Source: JACVRW01 sp035947555 (GTDB lineage Bacteria; Actinomycetota; Thermoleophilia; Solirubrobacterales; Thermoleophilaceae). From it: a stretch of 20,436 nt of DNA. Shown piece by piece: positions 1-8,276 of the stretch. The position numbers and the translations under genes are program-made. Where the stretch lies: assembly GCA_035947555.1 (NCBI GenBank), contig DASZJZ010000170.1:1-20436 (forward strand). The letters are read 5' to 3'. The notes under the pieces are model-generated. The model was not told the origin of the DNA. It ran no database searches and was given only the letters and a program-made list of their open reading frames with translations. Each line of letters begins with the position of its first letter. Within the stretch, counting starts at the first letter, position 1.

Positions 1-117
1 GTCCGGCGCGGGCTGCTGCGCGGCCGGATCCGCCGGCGGCGGCGCGGGCCGCGCCCCCAGCTCCGGCTCCGGCCCGGCCGGCCTCGGCGGGAGGAACTGG
101 CGGCTCCCCTCCTCCAT
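1..117 (-). CDS. Partial unidentified proline-rich protein (N-terminus only)
   Basis: An ATG at 117-115 lies two bases after the ilvC stop codon. A GGAG sequence inside the last ilvC codons is about 8 bases upstream of it, so this looks like a real, co-transcribed gene that runs off the left edge. The 39 visible residues begin MEEGSRQFLPPRP and are rich in Pro, Ala and Glu, with no hydrophobic segment yet. Such N-termini often precede a membrane domain in actinobacterial proteins, but nothing visible here proves that. No family can be assigned. The reading frame stays open to the window edge, and the spacing and ribosome binding site are the main support. Confidence 0.55.
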   Translation of the reverse strand, partial: MEEGSRQFLPPRPAGPEPELGARPAPPPADPAAQQPAPD

Positions 118-119
118 CG

Positions 120-1109
<990 letters not shown>

Positions 1110-1121
1110 CGGGAGCGCACT

Positions 1122-2393
1122 CTATAAGCGGCCTTTCAGGAGCTTCCCGCCCGGACTGCGCGGAAGCGAGTCGACCAGGTCGATCCGCTTCGGCACCTTG
1201 TGCGGCTCGAGGCGCTCCCGGCACCAGTCGCGGAGCTGCTCCGGGTCGGTGCGCTCCCGCGGAACGACCAGCGCCGTGATCGCCTCGCCCCACTCCGGGT
1301 CGGGGCGGCCCGTGACCGCGGCATCGCCCACCGCCGGGTGGGCGAGCAGCACCTGCTCCACCTCGAGCGGCGCCACGTTCTCGCCGCCCGTGACGATCAG
1401 CTCCTTGAGGCGGCCCTCCACGTAGAGACGGCGCTGCGCGTCGAGGCGGCCGAGGTCGCCGGTGTGGAGCCAGCCGTCGGGCGCCGTCTCGCCGGGCGCC
1501 ACCATCGGGCCGCGCACGAGGATCTCGCCGCCAGGGCCGATCCGGAGCTCCGCGCCGCGCAGCGGTCGCGCCGGACTGCCCGCCGCGATCTGGGAGCAGG
1601 TCTCGGTCATGCCGTAGACCGGGGTGACGGGGATGCCGGTGTCCGCCGCCCAGTCGAGGAGGCCCGCCGGGATGGGACCGCCGCCGAGGGCGATGGTGCG
1701 CAGGCCCGGCGCGCTGCGCAGGCCCGCCTCGCGGAGGCGGACGAGCATCGTCGGGACGAGCGAGGCGAGCGTGACCTCGCCGGCCTCGAGCGTCCGCTTC
1801 ACCCGCTCGGCGTCGAAGCGTTCGTGCAGGACGGCGGTGGTGTGGTTGATCGCGGAGCGGATCAGCACGGCGAGCCCGCCGATGTGGTGCAGCGGGAGCG
1901 GGCAGAGCCAGCGGTCGTCAGGATCGACACCGAGGGCGTCCGCGGACGCGGCGGCGCTGGCCGCGTGGTTGGCGAAGGTGAGCTCGACCGGCTTGGGCTC
2001 GCCCGTTGTGCCGGAGGTGTAGATGACGGTGTGCACGGCATGAGGGTCGTGCTCGAAGCGGAGCAGAGCGTCCGCGTCGCGGCCAGGCGCGACGCGCGGC
2101 CCGCCGTTCGGCCCGAAGCCGTCACCTGCCGGGGGCTCGGGCGGGTCGCCCGGAGGGAATGGTTCGAGCACGGCGCCAACGCGCGGGACGGCGTGGACCA
2201 GCTCGACGAACGCGATGCCGGGTGGGTGCGACACGCGGACGCGCTCGCCCGCCCCCATCCCCTGCCCGGCGAGGCGCCGTGCGACGTAGGTAGCCCGCTC
2301 GTCGAGCTCCGCGTACGTCATGGCGGCGCCGCCGGCCACGACGGCCGGATGGTCGGGCCGCGCCCGTGCGGCGCTGGTCAGCCAGTCCTCCAA
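1122..2393 (-). CDS. menE: o-Succinylbenzoate-CoA ligase
   Basis: MenE activates o-succinylbenzoate with ATP to an acyl-adenylate and then forms the CoA thioester. It belongs to the ANL superfamily. All core motifs are visible in 423 residues: the P-loop YTSGTTGEPK at 125-134, YGMTE at 260-264, HTGD at 310-313, GRLKELIVTGGENV at 327-340, and the catalytic C-terminal lysine in PRSPGGKLLK (Lys417). I place the start at TTG (2393-2391), giving LEDWLTSAARARPDHPAVV, because no ATG or GTG occurs in frame until one is antisense to menB. GGGGG lies just upstream of this TTG. The context of menB, menA and menC on the opposite strand, plus menD, menF and menH nearby, supports menE over a generic acyl-CoA synthetase. 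The exact start is the weak point. Confidence 0.92.
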   Translation of the reverse strand: MEDWLTSAARARPDHPAVVAGGAAMTYAELDERATYVARRLAGQGMGAGERVRVSHPPGIAFVELVHAVPRVGAVLEPFPPGDPPEPPAGDGFGPNGGPRVAPGRDADALLRFEHDPHAVHTVIYTSGTTGEPKPVELTFANHAASAAASADALGVDPDDRWLCPLPLHHIGGLAVLIRSAINHTTAVLHERFDAERVKRTLEAGEVTLASLVPTMLVRLREAGLRSAPGLRTIALGGGPIPAGLLDWAADTGIPVTPVYGMTETCSQIAAGSPARPLRGAELRIGPGGEILVRGPMVAPGETAPDGWLHTGDLGRLDAQRRLYVEGRLKELIVTGGENVAPLEVEQVLLAHPAVGDAAVTGRPDPEWGEAITALVVPRERTDPEQLRDWCRERLEPHKVPKRIDLVDSLPRSPGGKLLKGRL

Positions 2394-2489
2394 GCCCCCG
2401 ATCGTATGGGGCGGTCCGTACCATCGTCCGGCGTGGCGTCTCTCCCCTTGCCGGGATGAGCCCGGCCGGCGACTATCGTTCGCCCGCGA
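2394..2489. promoter_or_regulatory. Divergent menE / menB promoter region
   Basis: This 96-bp gap between divergently read menE and menB should carry both promoters. On the plus strand, TTGCCG (2448-2453) is followed 17 bases later by GACTAT (2471-2476), an acceptable -35/-10 pair. It would start RNA only a few bases before the menB ATG at 2490, so menB may be nearly leaderless; no good ribosome binding site precedes that ATG. On the minus strand, TACGAT (2406-2401) resembles a -10 box and lies 7 bases before the proposed menE TTG, but has no clear -35 partner. These are pattern matches only. Confidence 0.35.
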
Positions 2490-3341
2490 ATGAGCGCTAC
2501 GGAGGGCCATATCCGGGCCGGTGCCGAGTGGCGGCCCGGTGGCGGCGAGTATCGGGACATTCGGTATGAGCTCGCGGGCGGCATCGCCAAGATCACGATC
2601 GCCCGGCCGGAGGTTCGCAACGCGTTTCGTCCCGAGACGCTGATCGAGATGTCCGAGGCGCTCGAGCGGGCGCGCGAGGACACCGACGTCGGCGTCATCG
2701 TCCTCACCGGCGAGGGGCCGCTCGCCTTCTGCTCCGGCGGCGACCAGCGCGTCCGCGGCGACACCGGCTACGTTGCCGGCGGCGCCCAGGTCGGCCGCTT
2801 CCATGTGACCGACCTCCACGTGCAGATGCGCCGGACACCCAAGCCGATCGTCGCCATGGTCGCCGGCTACGCCATCGGGGGCGGCCACGTGCTGCACGTG
2901 GTCTGCGACCTCACCATCGCCGCCGACAACGCCCGCTTCGGCCAGACCGGCCCCAAGGTGGGCAGCTTCGACGGCGGCTACGGGGCCAGCCTGCTCGCCG
3001 CCCAGGTCGGGCAGAAGAAGGCCAAGGAGATCTGGTTCCTCTGCCGCCAGTACGGCGCCGAGGAGGCGCTCGAGATGGGCCTCGTCAACGCGGTGGTCCC
3101 GCTCGAGCGGCTCGAGGAGGAGACGGTCGCCTGGTGCCGCGAGATGCTCGAGCTCTCCCCCTTCGCCCTGCGGCTCCTCAAGGCGAGCTTCAACGCCTCC
3201 GAGGACGGGATGGCCGGCCTGCAACAGCTCGCTCACGACGCGAACCTCCTCTTCTACGCCAGCGAGGAGGCGCGCGAGGGACGCGAGGCCTACAGGGAGA
3301 AACGCAGGCCGGACTTCGGCAAGTTCCCGAAGCGGCCGTGA
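2490..3341 (+). CDS. menB: 1,4-Dihydroxy-2-naphthoyl-CoA synthase
   Basis: MenB closes the naphthoquinone ring by an intramolecular Claisen reaction of o-succinylbenzoyl-CoA. The 283-residue protein is a crotonase-fold enzyme of normal MenB length. SGGDQ at 82-86 and the oxyanion segment GGGHVLHVVCD at 130-140 are present. The MenB signature FGQTGPKVGSFDGGYG is at 150-165. The C-terminus REKRRPDFGKFPKRP is typical of MenB. The QTG triplet (152-154) matches the bicarbonate-dependent type I enzymes such as E. coli MenB. Type II enzymes such as the mycobacterial one have Asp in place of that Gly. The ATG start has little ribosome binding sequence, and the stop overlaps the menA GTG by 4 bases. 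Confidence 0.97.
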   Translation: MSATEGHIRAGAEWRPGGGEYRDIRYELAGGIAKITIARPEVRNAFRPETLIEMSEALERAREDTDVGVIVLTGEGPLAFCSGGDQRVRGDTGYVAGGAQVGRFHVTDLHVQMRRTPKPIVAMVAGYAIGGGHVLHVVCDLTIAADNARFGQTGPKVGSFDGGYGASLLAAQVGQKKAKEIWFLCRQYGAEEALEMGLVNAVVPLERLEEETVAWCREMLELSPFALRLLKASFNASEDGMAGLQQLAHDANLLFYASEEAREGREAYREKRRPDFGKFPKRP

Positions 3342-4255
3342 GTGGCCTCACGGGCCGCGCCGCCGCGGCCCCGCGCGGCACTCTGAAGCTCTGGCTGCTC
3401 GCGTCCAGGCCGCGCACGCTGCCCGCCGCCGTGGCACCCGTGCTCGTGGGCACCGCGCTGGCCGCCACCGAGGACGAGTTCAGCGTCCTTCCCTTCCTAG
3501 CCGCGCTGGTCGGCAGCGTGTTCATCCAGATCGGCACCAACCTGTCGAACGACTACTCCGACGCCCGCCGCGGCGCCGACACCGACGACCGCCTCGGGCC
3601 GGTCCGCGTGACCGCAGGCGGCCTGATGCCGCCGAAGCGGGTGCTGGTCGGCACCTACGTCGCCTTCGGCATCGCCGTGGCGGCCGGGCTCTACCTCGCC
3701 GCCGTGGCCGGCTGGGAGCTGCTCGTGGTGGGAGCGGCCTCCATCCTCGCGGGCGTGCTCTACACCGGTGGGCCGCGCCCCTACGGCTACGAAGGGCTCG
3801 GCGAGCTGTTCGTGTTCGTCTTCTTCGGACTGGTGGCCGTCACGGGCTCCTACTGGGTCCAGACCGAGGAGCTCCGCTGGGAGGCGTTCGCCCTCGCCGT
3901 GCCCGTCGGCCTCCTCGCGGCGGCGATCCTGGTGGTGAACAACATCCGCGACATCGACACCGACCGCCGCGCCGGCAAGCGCACGCTCGCAGTCAAGCTC
4001 GGCCGTGACAGGGCGCGGCTGCTGTTCACCGCGATGGTCATCGTGGCCTTCGCCGTGCCCGCCGCCGTCTGGGCCTTCGGTGGCCTCAGCGCGTGGCTCC
4101 TGCTCACGCTCGCCGCGCTGCCCCTCGCGCCGCCGCTGATCGAGACCGTGTCGAGCCGCACCGACGGCCCCGCGCTCAACGGCGCCCTCGCCGCCACCGG
4201 CCGGCTGCTGGCGGTCTACTCCCTCCTGCTGAGCGCCGCCGTGCTGCTGTCGTGA
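3338..4255 (+). CDS. menA: 1,4-Dihydroxy-2-naphthoate polyprenyltransferase
   Basis: MenA is a membrane enzyme that joins a polyprenyl diphosphate to dihydroxynaphthoate, giving demethylmenaquinol. I start it at the GTG overlapping the menB stop (GTGA, 3338-3341), which gives 305 residues, the usual length. The open frame further upstream is menB read in another frame. The UbiA-type metal/diphosphate motifs are NLSNDYSDARRGADTDDR from residue 68 and VNNIRDIDTDRRAGKR from residue 200. Several hydrophobic helices surround them, for example residues 50-66, 104-123, 127-142, 156-170 and 186-200. The start of the protein, KLWLLASRPRTLPAAVAPVL, is typical of MenA. Translation is probably coupled to menB. 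Confidence 0.95.
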   Translation: MSGLTGRAAAAPRGTLKLWLLASRPRTLPAAVAPVLVGTALAATEDEFSVLPFLAALVGSVFIQIGTNLSNDYSDARRGADTDDRLGPVRVTAGGLMPPKRVLVGTYVAFGIAVAAGLYLAAVAGWELLVVGAASILAGVLYTGGPRPYGYEGLGELFVFVFFGLVAVTGSYWVQTEELRWEAFALAVPVGLLAAAILVVNNIRDIDTDRRAGKRTLAVKLGRDRARLLFTAMVIVAFAVPAAVWAFGGLSAWLLLTLAALPLAPPLIETVSSRTDGPALNGALAATGRLLAVYSLLLSAAVLLS

Positions 4256-5262
4256 AGCGCACGCTCCTCCGCCTTTCGATCCCCTTCAGGCAGCCGTTCG
4301 TGACGGCAAACGGGGTGGTGAGCGAGCGCGAGCTCCTGCTGCTGCGGCTCGAGGCCAGCGACGGCACCGTCGGCTACGGAGAGGCGGCACCGTTCGAGCC
4401 CTACGACGGGGTGCCGCTCGAGCGCGCCATCGCCGCGCTCAGCGGCGGCGGCGGACGCCGGCCGCCCCAGGCGCGCGCCGCCGAGGAGATCGCCCGGCTC
4501 GACCTCGAGGCGCGCCAGGAGGGGCGCCCGCTGGCCGAACCCGCCCGCGACGCGCTTCCGGTGAACATGACTCTCCCGGCCGGCCCGCCCGAGGAGGTGG
4601 CCGCCCGTGCCCGCGAGGGCCTCCGCGCCGGCTACGCCTGCTTCAAGCTCAAGGTCGGCCTGCCGGACGACCCGGAGCGCGTGGCGGCCGTACGCGAGGC
4701 CGTAGGCCCCTGGCCCGCCTTGCGCGTGGACGCCAACCGCGCCTGGACCGTCGAGCAGGCGGTCTCCTGCATCCGCACCATCGAGGACCACGACCTCGAG
4801 TTCGTGGAACAGCCCTGCCGCTCGCTCGACGAGCTGCGCGCGGTTCGCGGGCGCGTCTCCACGCCGATCGCCGCCGACGAGTCCGTCCGCACGGCGCGCT
4901 CGCTCAAGCGGGCGCTGGAGCTCGAGGCCTGCGACGCCGTGAACGTGAAGCTCGCGGGTGCCGGCGGCTTCAGGGCCGCCCGCGAGGCGATCTCCATGGC
5001 CCGCGCGAGCGGCCTCGGCGCGTTCCTGTCCAGCACGCTGGACGGGCCGTGGGGGATCGCGGCCGCGCTTCAGCTGGCCTCGTCGGAGGACGTGAACCTG
5101 GCCTGCGGCCTCGCGACGCTCGAGCTGTTCGACTCACCGATCGCCCGGGCGCTGCCGCCGCCCCGGCACGGGACCCTCAAGGTGCCGCCGGGCCCCGGGC
5201 TCGGCGTGAACGCCGAGCCCGGAGCGCTCGCGGACGTGGTACTGGAGGAGCTGGCCCTCTAG
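4252..5262 (+). CDS. menC: o-Succinylbenzoate synthase (enolase superfamily)
   Basis: MenC dehydrates SHCHC to o-succinylbenzoate. From the GTG overlapping the menA stop (GTGA, 4252-4255) the protein has 336 residues. The muconate-lactonizing/enolase active site is complete: the KLK lysines at 132 and 134, metal ligands Asp160 (in VDANRAW), Glu186 (in EQP) and Asp209 (in ADES), and the second catalytic Lys233 in NVKLAG. Dipeptide epimerases share this pattern. Its place in a menBAC operon, and the absence of another menC here, make o-succinylbenzoate synthase the preferred reading. The gene ends in a TAG that lies within the CTAG also used as the stop of the opposing gene. Confidence 0.93.
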   Translation: MKRTLLRLSIPFRQPFVTANGVVSERELLLLRLEASDGTVGYGEAAPFEPYDGVPLERAIAALSGGGGRRPPQARAAEEIARLDLEARQEGRPLAEPARDALPVNMTLPAGPPEEVAARAREGLRAGYACFKLKVGLPDDPERVAAVREAVGPWPALRVDANRAWTVEQAVSCIRTIEDHDLEFVEQPCRSLDELRAVRGRVSTPIAADESVRTARSLKRALELEACDAVNVKLAGAGGFRAAREAISMARASGLGAFLSSTLDGPWGIAAALQLASSEDVNLACGLATLELFDSPIARALPPPRHGTLKVPPGPGLGVNAEPGALADVVLEELAL

Positions 5263-5846
5263 TCGTCGTCGTCGCGGTCGTCGTCGTCGCGGTCGTCGTC
5301 GTCGTCGTCGCGGTCGTCGTCGTCGTCATCGCGGTCGCCGCCGCCGGCGTCGATCTGACCGCGGATCTCGCCGCCCGGGGACCTCATCGTGTGCACGTTC
5401 GCGTATGTGATGCCCTCGCGAATGGCCTCGACGAGGTCGGCGAAGGTCACGACGCCCTGCTGCGGCACCGGCACGACGTCCGCGGGCGTGATCGTTCCCG
5501 TGACGGTCCCCGACGGCGGGCAGGGTGCCGGCTTCGTGCCGCCGCCGCAGAGGAAGGCCGCGACGTTGCCGTTGGCAAGCCGCTGGCCGATGTGGATGTG
5601 CGCGAACAGGACCCCGCCGCCCTCGAGGTCCTCGTAGCTCAGCGTGTAGTCGATCCTCTGCTCGGTGCGGCTGATCTTGGCCTTGAACTTGCCGCTGCCG
5701 TCCGTCAGGACCGCGGGTACCTCCTCGAACCCGCTGAGCTTGGCCTTGGCGTTCTTTCCATCGCCGGCCACAGCCGTCGTCGCCACCACGCTCGCGATCG
5801 AGACAATCGCTACCGCCGCTGCCAGCTGGATGCGGCGCTTCTTCAT
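5259..5846 (-). CDS. Secreted CHRD-domain protein with Asp/Arg-repeat tail
   Basis: The protein has 195 residues. A signal peptide, MKKRRIQLAAAVAIVSIASV then VATTAVAG, probably is cleaved after AVA. A CHRD domain covers roughly residues 35-165. It is recognised by AKLSGFEEVPAV near its start, FAHIHIG and a CGGG...C pair in the middle, and YANVHTMRSPGGEIRGQI at the end. The last 25 residues (171-195) are 21 Asp and 4 Arg in D6-R-D6-R-D4-R-D4 blocks. The true start is the ATG at 5846-5844, because GGAGGT (5856-5851) lies 4 bases before it; a GTG six bases upstream overlaps that site. The function of bacterial CHRD proteins is not established. The acidic tail could bind cations such as Ca2+, which is inference. 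The gene follows menH by 48 bases on the same strand. Confidence 0.9.
   Translation of the reverse strand: MKKRRIQLAAAVAIVSIASVVATTAVAGDGKNAKAKLSGFEEVPAVLTDGSGKFKAKISRTEQRIDYTLSYEDLEGGGVLFAHIHIGQRLANGNVAAFLCGGGTKPAPCPPSGTVTGTITPADVVPVPQQGVVTFADLVEAIREGITYANVHTMRSPGGEIRGQIDAGGGDRDDDDDDRDDDDDDRDDDDRDDDD
5262..5336. repeat. GTC/GCG trinucleotide repeat encoding the Asp/Arg tail
   Basis: This is an interrupted GTC trinucleotide tract: runs of four or six units separated by GCG. Read on the minus strand it is GAC (Asp) runs broken by CGC (Arg), with one GAT. It starts immediately after the CHRD-protein stop codon. Slippage in such a tract would change the length of the tail while keeping the frame. 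Confidence 0.9.
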
Positions 5847-5850
5847 GCTC

Positions 5851-5856
5851 ACCTCC
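5851..5856 (-). promoter_or_regulatory. Ribosome binding site of the CHRD protein
   Basis: GGAGGT on the minus strand, 4 bases before the ATG at 5846. It decides the start, because the in-frame GTG at 5852-5850 overlaps it. Confidence 0.75.
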
Positions 5857-5894
5857 GTCGGACGGGTGCAATCCGGTGATACGCGCCCGGCGGC

Positions 5895-6590
5895 CTACCG
5901 GTTCAGGAACTCCTCGATCAGCTCCGCCACCCGCTCGGGCCGCTGCAGGTGCGCCGCGTGGCCGGCGTCCTCCACGATCGCGGCGTGGCCGTGCGGCGCC
6001 ACATCGGCGATTCGCTCGGCCGCGGCCACATAGCCCTCGTCGCGCGCGCCGGCGATCGCCAGCACGGGCAGATCGAGCGTGAGGAGCTCGTGCCAGACCG
6101 GCTCGAGCACCCCCTGGCCAGCGGTCCGCAGGAGCATCGCCAGGCCGGCCGGGTCCTGCGCGAGCCGGCCCGGCCGCTGCTCCTCGATCAGCCGCTCGGA
6201 CTGGTCGAAGAACAGCGGCTGGCGCTCCCAGATCGACACGATCTCCTCGATCGGCGCAGCCTCCATCCAGGCCGCAAGCCGGTCGTCCGCCTCGGCGCGG
6301 TGGCTGCGGAGCACCGGCTCGTCAAGGCCCGCCGTGGCGCCGACCATGACCAGGCCCGCATAGCGGTCCGGCTCACGCAGCACCGCCCGCAGCGCCAGCC
6401 GCCCGCCGAGCGAATAGCCCACGGCCACCGCGCCGCCGTCCCCCGCCGCCGCGGAGATCTCCGCCAGGCGCCCCTCGAGCGTGTGCTTGCGATGGTCGAG
6501 CAGCGCGCTCGGATAGCGTTCCGAAAGGAGCTCCGCGACCGGCCTCCAGGCGTCGCCACGCTGCATGAAGCCCGGGATGAAGAGCACCAT
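5895..6590 (-). CDS. menH: SHCHC synthase (MenH), alpha/beta hydrolase
   Basis: MenH eliminates pyruvate from SEPHCHC to give SHCHC, the step after MenD. The protein has 231 residues, compact as in the MenH family. It begins MVLFIPGFMQRGDAW, where PGF takes the place of the usual HGF oxyanion segment. The nucleophile elbow is VGYSLGGR (Ser60). The remaining triad residues are Asp184 in AGARDEGY and His211 in DAGHAAHLQRP. The start is the ATG at 6590-6588, with a GTG right after it as an alternative; the open frame further upstream is antisense to menD. Other alpha/beta hydrolases share the triad, so the assignment leans on the GYSLGGR motif, the size and the position next to menD. Its start is only 9 bp from the menD start on the other strand. 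Confidence 0.85.
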   Translation of the reverse strand: MVLFIPGFMQRGDAWRPVAELLSERYPSALLDHRKHTLEGRLAEISAAAGDGGAVAVGYSLGGRLALRAVLREPDRYAGLVMVGATAGLDEPVLRSHRAEADDRLAAWMEAAPIEEIVSIWERQPLFFDQSERLIEEQRPGRLAQDPAGLAMLLRTAGQGVLEPVWHELLTLDLPVLAIAGARDEGYVAAAERIADVAPHGHAAIVEDAGHAAHLQRPERVAELIEEFLNR

Positions 6591-6599
6591 CGCTCGCGC

Positions 6600-8276
6600 A
6601 TGATGCCGATCAACCGGACCTACGCCCCGCTCCAGGCCTTCGTCGACGAGCTCATCCGGTGCGGGATGCGCCACGCCGTGACCTCCCCCGGCTCCCGCAA
6701 CGCACCCCTGGCGCTGACGCTCGCCGCGCGGCCCGAGCTCGAAGCGGTGTCGGTGATCGACGAGCGCTCCGCCGGCTTCGTCGCGCTGGGCATGGCCAAG
6801 GCGACCGGGCGGCCGGTGGCGGTCACATGCACCTCCGGCACGGCCGCAGCAAACCTCCACCCCGCCGTGGTGGAGGCCTTCGAAGCGCGCGTGCCGCTCG
6901 TCGTCATGACCGCCGACCGGCCGCCCGAGCTCCGCGAGGTCGGGGCCGGCCAGTCGATCGACCAGATCAAGCTGTATGGGAGCGCGGCGAAATGGTTCGT
7001 GGAGGTGGGCACTCACGAGCCAAGCCGTGAGACCGCCGTGCACCACCGCGGGCTCGCCTGTCGCGCGTACTGGACCGCCGCCGGCGGCCGCCCCGGCCCC
7101 GTGCACCTGAACTTCCCGCTGCGGGAGCCGCTCGCGCCGAGGCCGGAGGAGCTCGCGCCGACCGACTGGGAGGGGCGCCCCGGCGGCCGCCCCTGGACCG
7201 AGCTGCGGGAGCACGCGACCGCCCCCCACGCCGGCGACGTGCACGCCCTGGCCGCGCGCATCGCCTCCGCCCCGCGCGGCGCGATCGTGTGCGGTCCTGT
7301 CGCGGAGCCGGTGGCCGAGCCTGCCGCCCGCCTCGCCGCCCAGTGCGGCTGGCCGCTGCTGGCGGAGCCGACCTCGGGCGTCCGCTGCGGCGACCACGAC
7401 CGCTCCCACGTCGTGGCCCACTACGACGTGCTGCTGCGCGCCGGCGACTTCGCCGCCCGCCACCCACCCGCGCTCGTGCTCCGCGTAGGCGACATGCCGA
7501 CCTCCAAGCCGCTCCGGACCTGGGTGGCCAATGCGCCCCAGGTGGTGCTCGACCCGCACGCCGCCTGGCACGAGCCCACGCGGCGGGCGGAGCTGCTGCT
7601 CCAGGCGGCGCCCGGGCCGACGCTCGACGCGCTGGCCGCGGCGATCGAGATGCGGACCGCCGAGCGCGATCCCGCCTGGCTCGCCGCGTGGCGCCACGCC
7701 GACGCCGTGGTCCCCTCCGCCCTCGCCGCCGCGCCCGACGGCTTCGAGCCCAAGGTGCTCGCGGCGCTCGAGCCCGACCTGCCGGACGGGGCAATCGTCT
7801 GGCTCAGCTCGTCGATGCCCGTACGAGACGTGGAGGCCTGCTTCCCGCAATCGCCCAAGCGGCTGCGCTTCCTCGCAAACCGGGGCGCGAACGGCATCGA
7901 CGGCGTGGTGTCGTCGGCCGCGGGCGCCGCCCTGGCCACGGGCGCGCCGACCTGGCTCCTAACCGGCGAGCTGGCGCTCCTCCACGACCTCGGCGGCGCG
8001 ATGGCGGCCCGCCGCGCCGGGGCCGACCTGACCATCGTGTGCCTGGACAACGGCGGCGGCGCGATCTTCGACTTCCTGCCGGTGGCCGAGCACGCGGACC
8101 GGGAGCTCTACGAGCGGCACATCGCCACGCCGGCCGGCGCGGACCTCGAGTCGCTGCTGCCCGAGGTCAAGTTCGTGCGCACCGACCGGCGCGAGAACGT
8201 CCGCCTCCACCGCGAGCTCGTGGAGCGGGTGGCCGAGGCGCTGTCAGCCGGGCCGCGAGCCGGTCAGACCCCGTAG
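6600..8276 (+). CDS. menD: 2-Succinyl-5-enolpyruvyl-6-hydroxy-3-cyclohexene-1-carboxylate synthase
   Basis: MenD is a thiamine diphosphate enzyme that adds the succinic semialdehyde carbanion from 2-oxoglutarate to isochorismate. It has 558 residues. The N-terminal region shows ELIRCGMRHAVTSPGSRNAP, the cofactor-activating Glu55 in IDERSAGF, TSGTAAANLHPAVVEA and TADRPPELR. GQSIDQIKLYG follows at about 117-127. The C-terminal cofactor and Mg2+ region reads TGELALLHDLGG then LDNGGGAIFDFLP, the MenD form of the motif. Two ATGs occur in tandem (6600 and 6603), and the first is used here. No strong ribosome binding site is visible. Its promoter must lie inside menH. The 3' end overlaps the convergent membrane-protein gene by 13 bp. 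Confidence 0.96.
   Translation: MMPINRTYAPLQAFVDELIRCGMRHAVTSPGSRNAPLALTLAARPELEAVSVIDERSAGFVALGMAKATGRPVAVTCTSGTAAANLHPAVVEAFEARVPLVVMTADRPPELREVGAGQSIDQIKLYGSAAKWFVEVGTHEPSRETAVHHRGLACRAYWTAAGGRPGPVHLNFPLREPLAPRPEELAPTDWEGRPGGRPWTELREHATAPHAGDVHALAARIASAPRGAIVCGPVAEPVAEPAARLAAQCGWPLLAEPTSGVRCGDHDRSHVVAHYDVLLRAGDFAARHPPALVLRVGDMPTSKPLRTWVANAPQVVLDPHAAWHEPTRRAELLLQAAPGPTLDALAAAIEMRTAERDPAWLAAWRHADAVVPSALAAAPDGFEPKVLAALEPDLPDGAIVWLSSSMPVRDVEACFPQSPKRLRFLANRGANGIDGVVSSAAGAALATGAPTWLLTGELALLHDLGGAMAARRAGADLTIVCLDNGGGAIFDFLPVAEHADRELYERHIATPAGADLESLLPEVKFVRTDRRENVRLHRELVERVAEALSAGPRAGQTP

Noticed and set aside
2394..3236. Minus-strand open frame extending menE upstream by 281 codons
   Set aside because: This part is antisense to menB, has low-complexity His/Gly/Glu-rich content and no adenylate-enzyme similarity. 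menE homology begins only at LEDWLTSAARARPDHP.
5049..5879. Plus-strand open frame with long Val/Ala runs that looks like a membrane segment
   Set aside because: The valine runs are the antisense reading of the GAC repeat of the CHRD tail; the rest is Arg/Gly/Asp noise.
5949..6599. Plus-strand open frame in front of menD
   Set aside because: It is antisense to menH and is Arg/His/Gln-rich. MenD similarity starts at MMPINRTYAP.
6591..7850. Minus-strand open frame in front of menH
   Set aside because: It is antisense to menD, a by-product of high GC. The hydrolase fold begins at MVLFIPGF.
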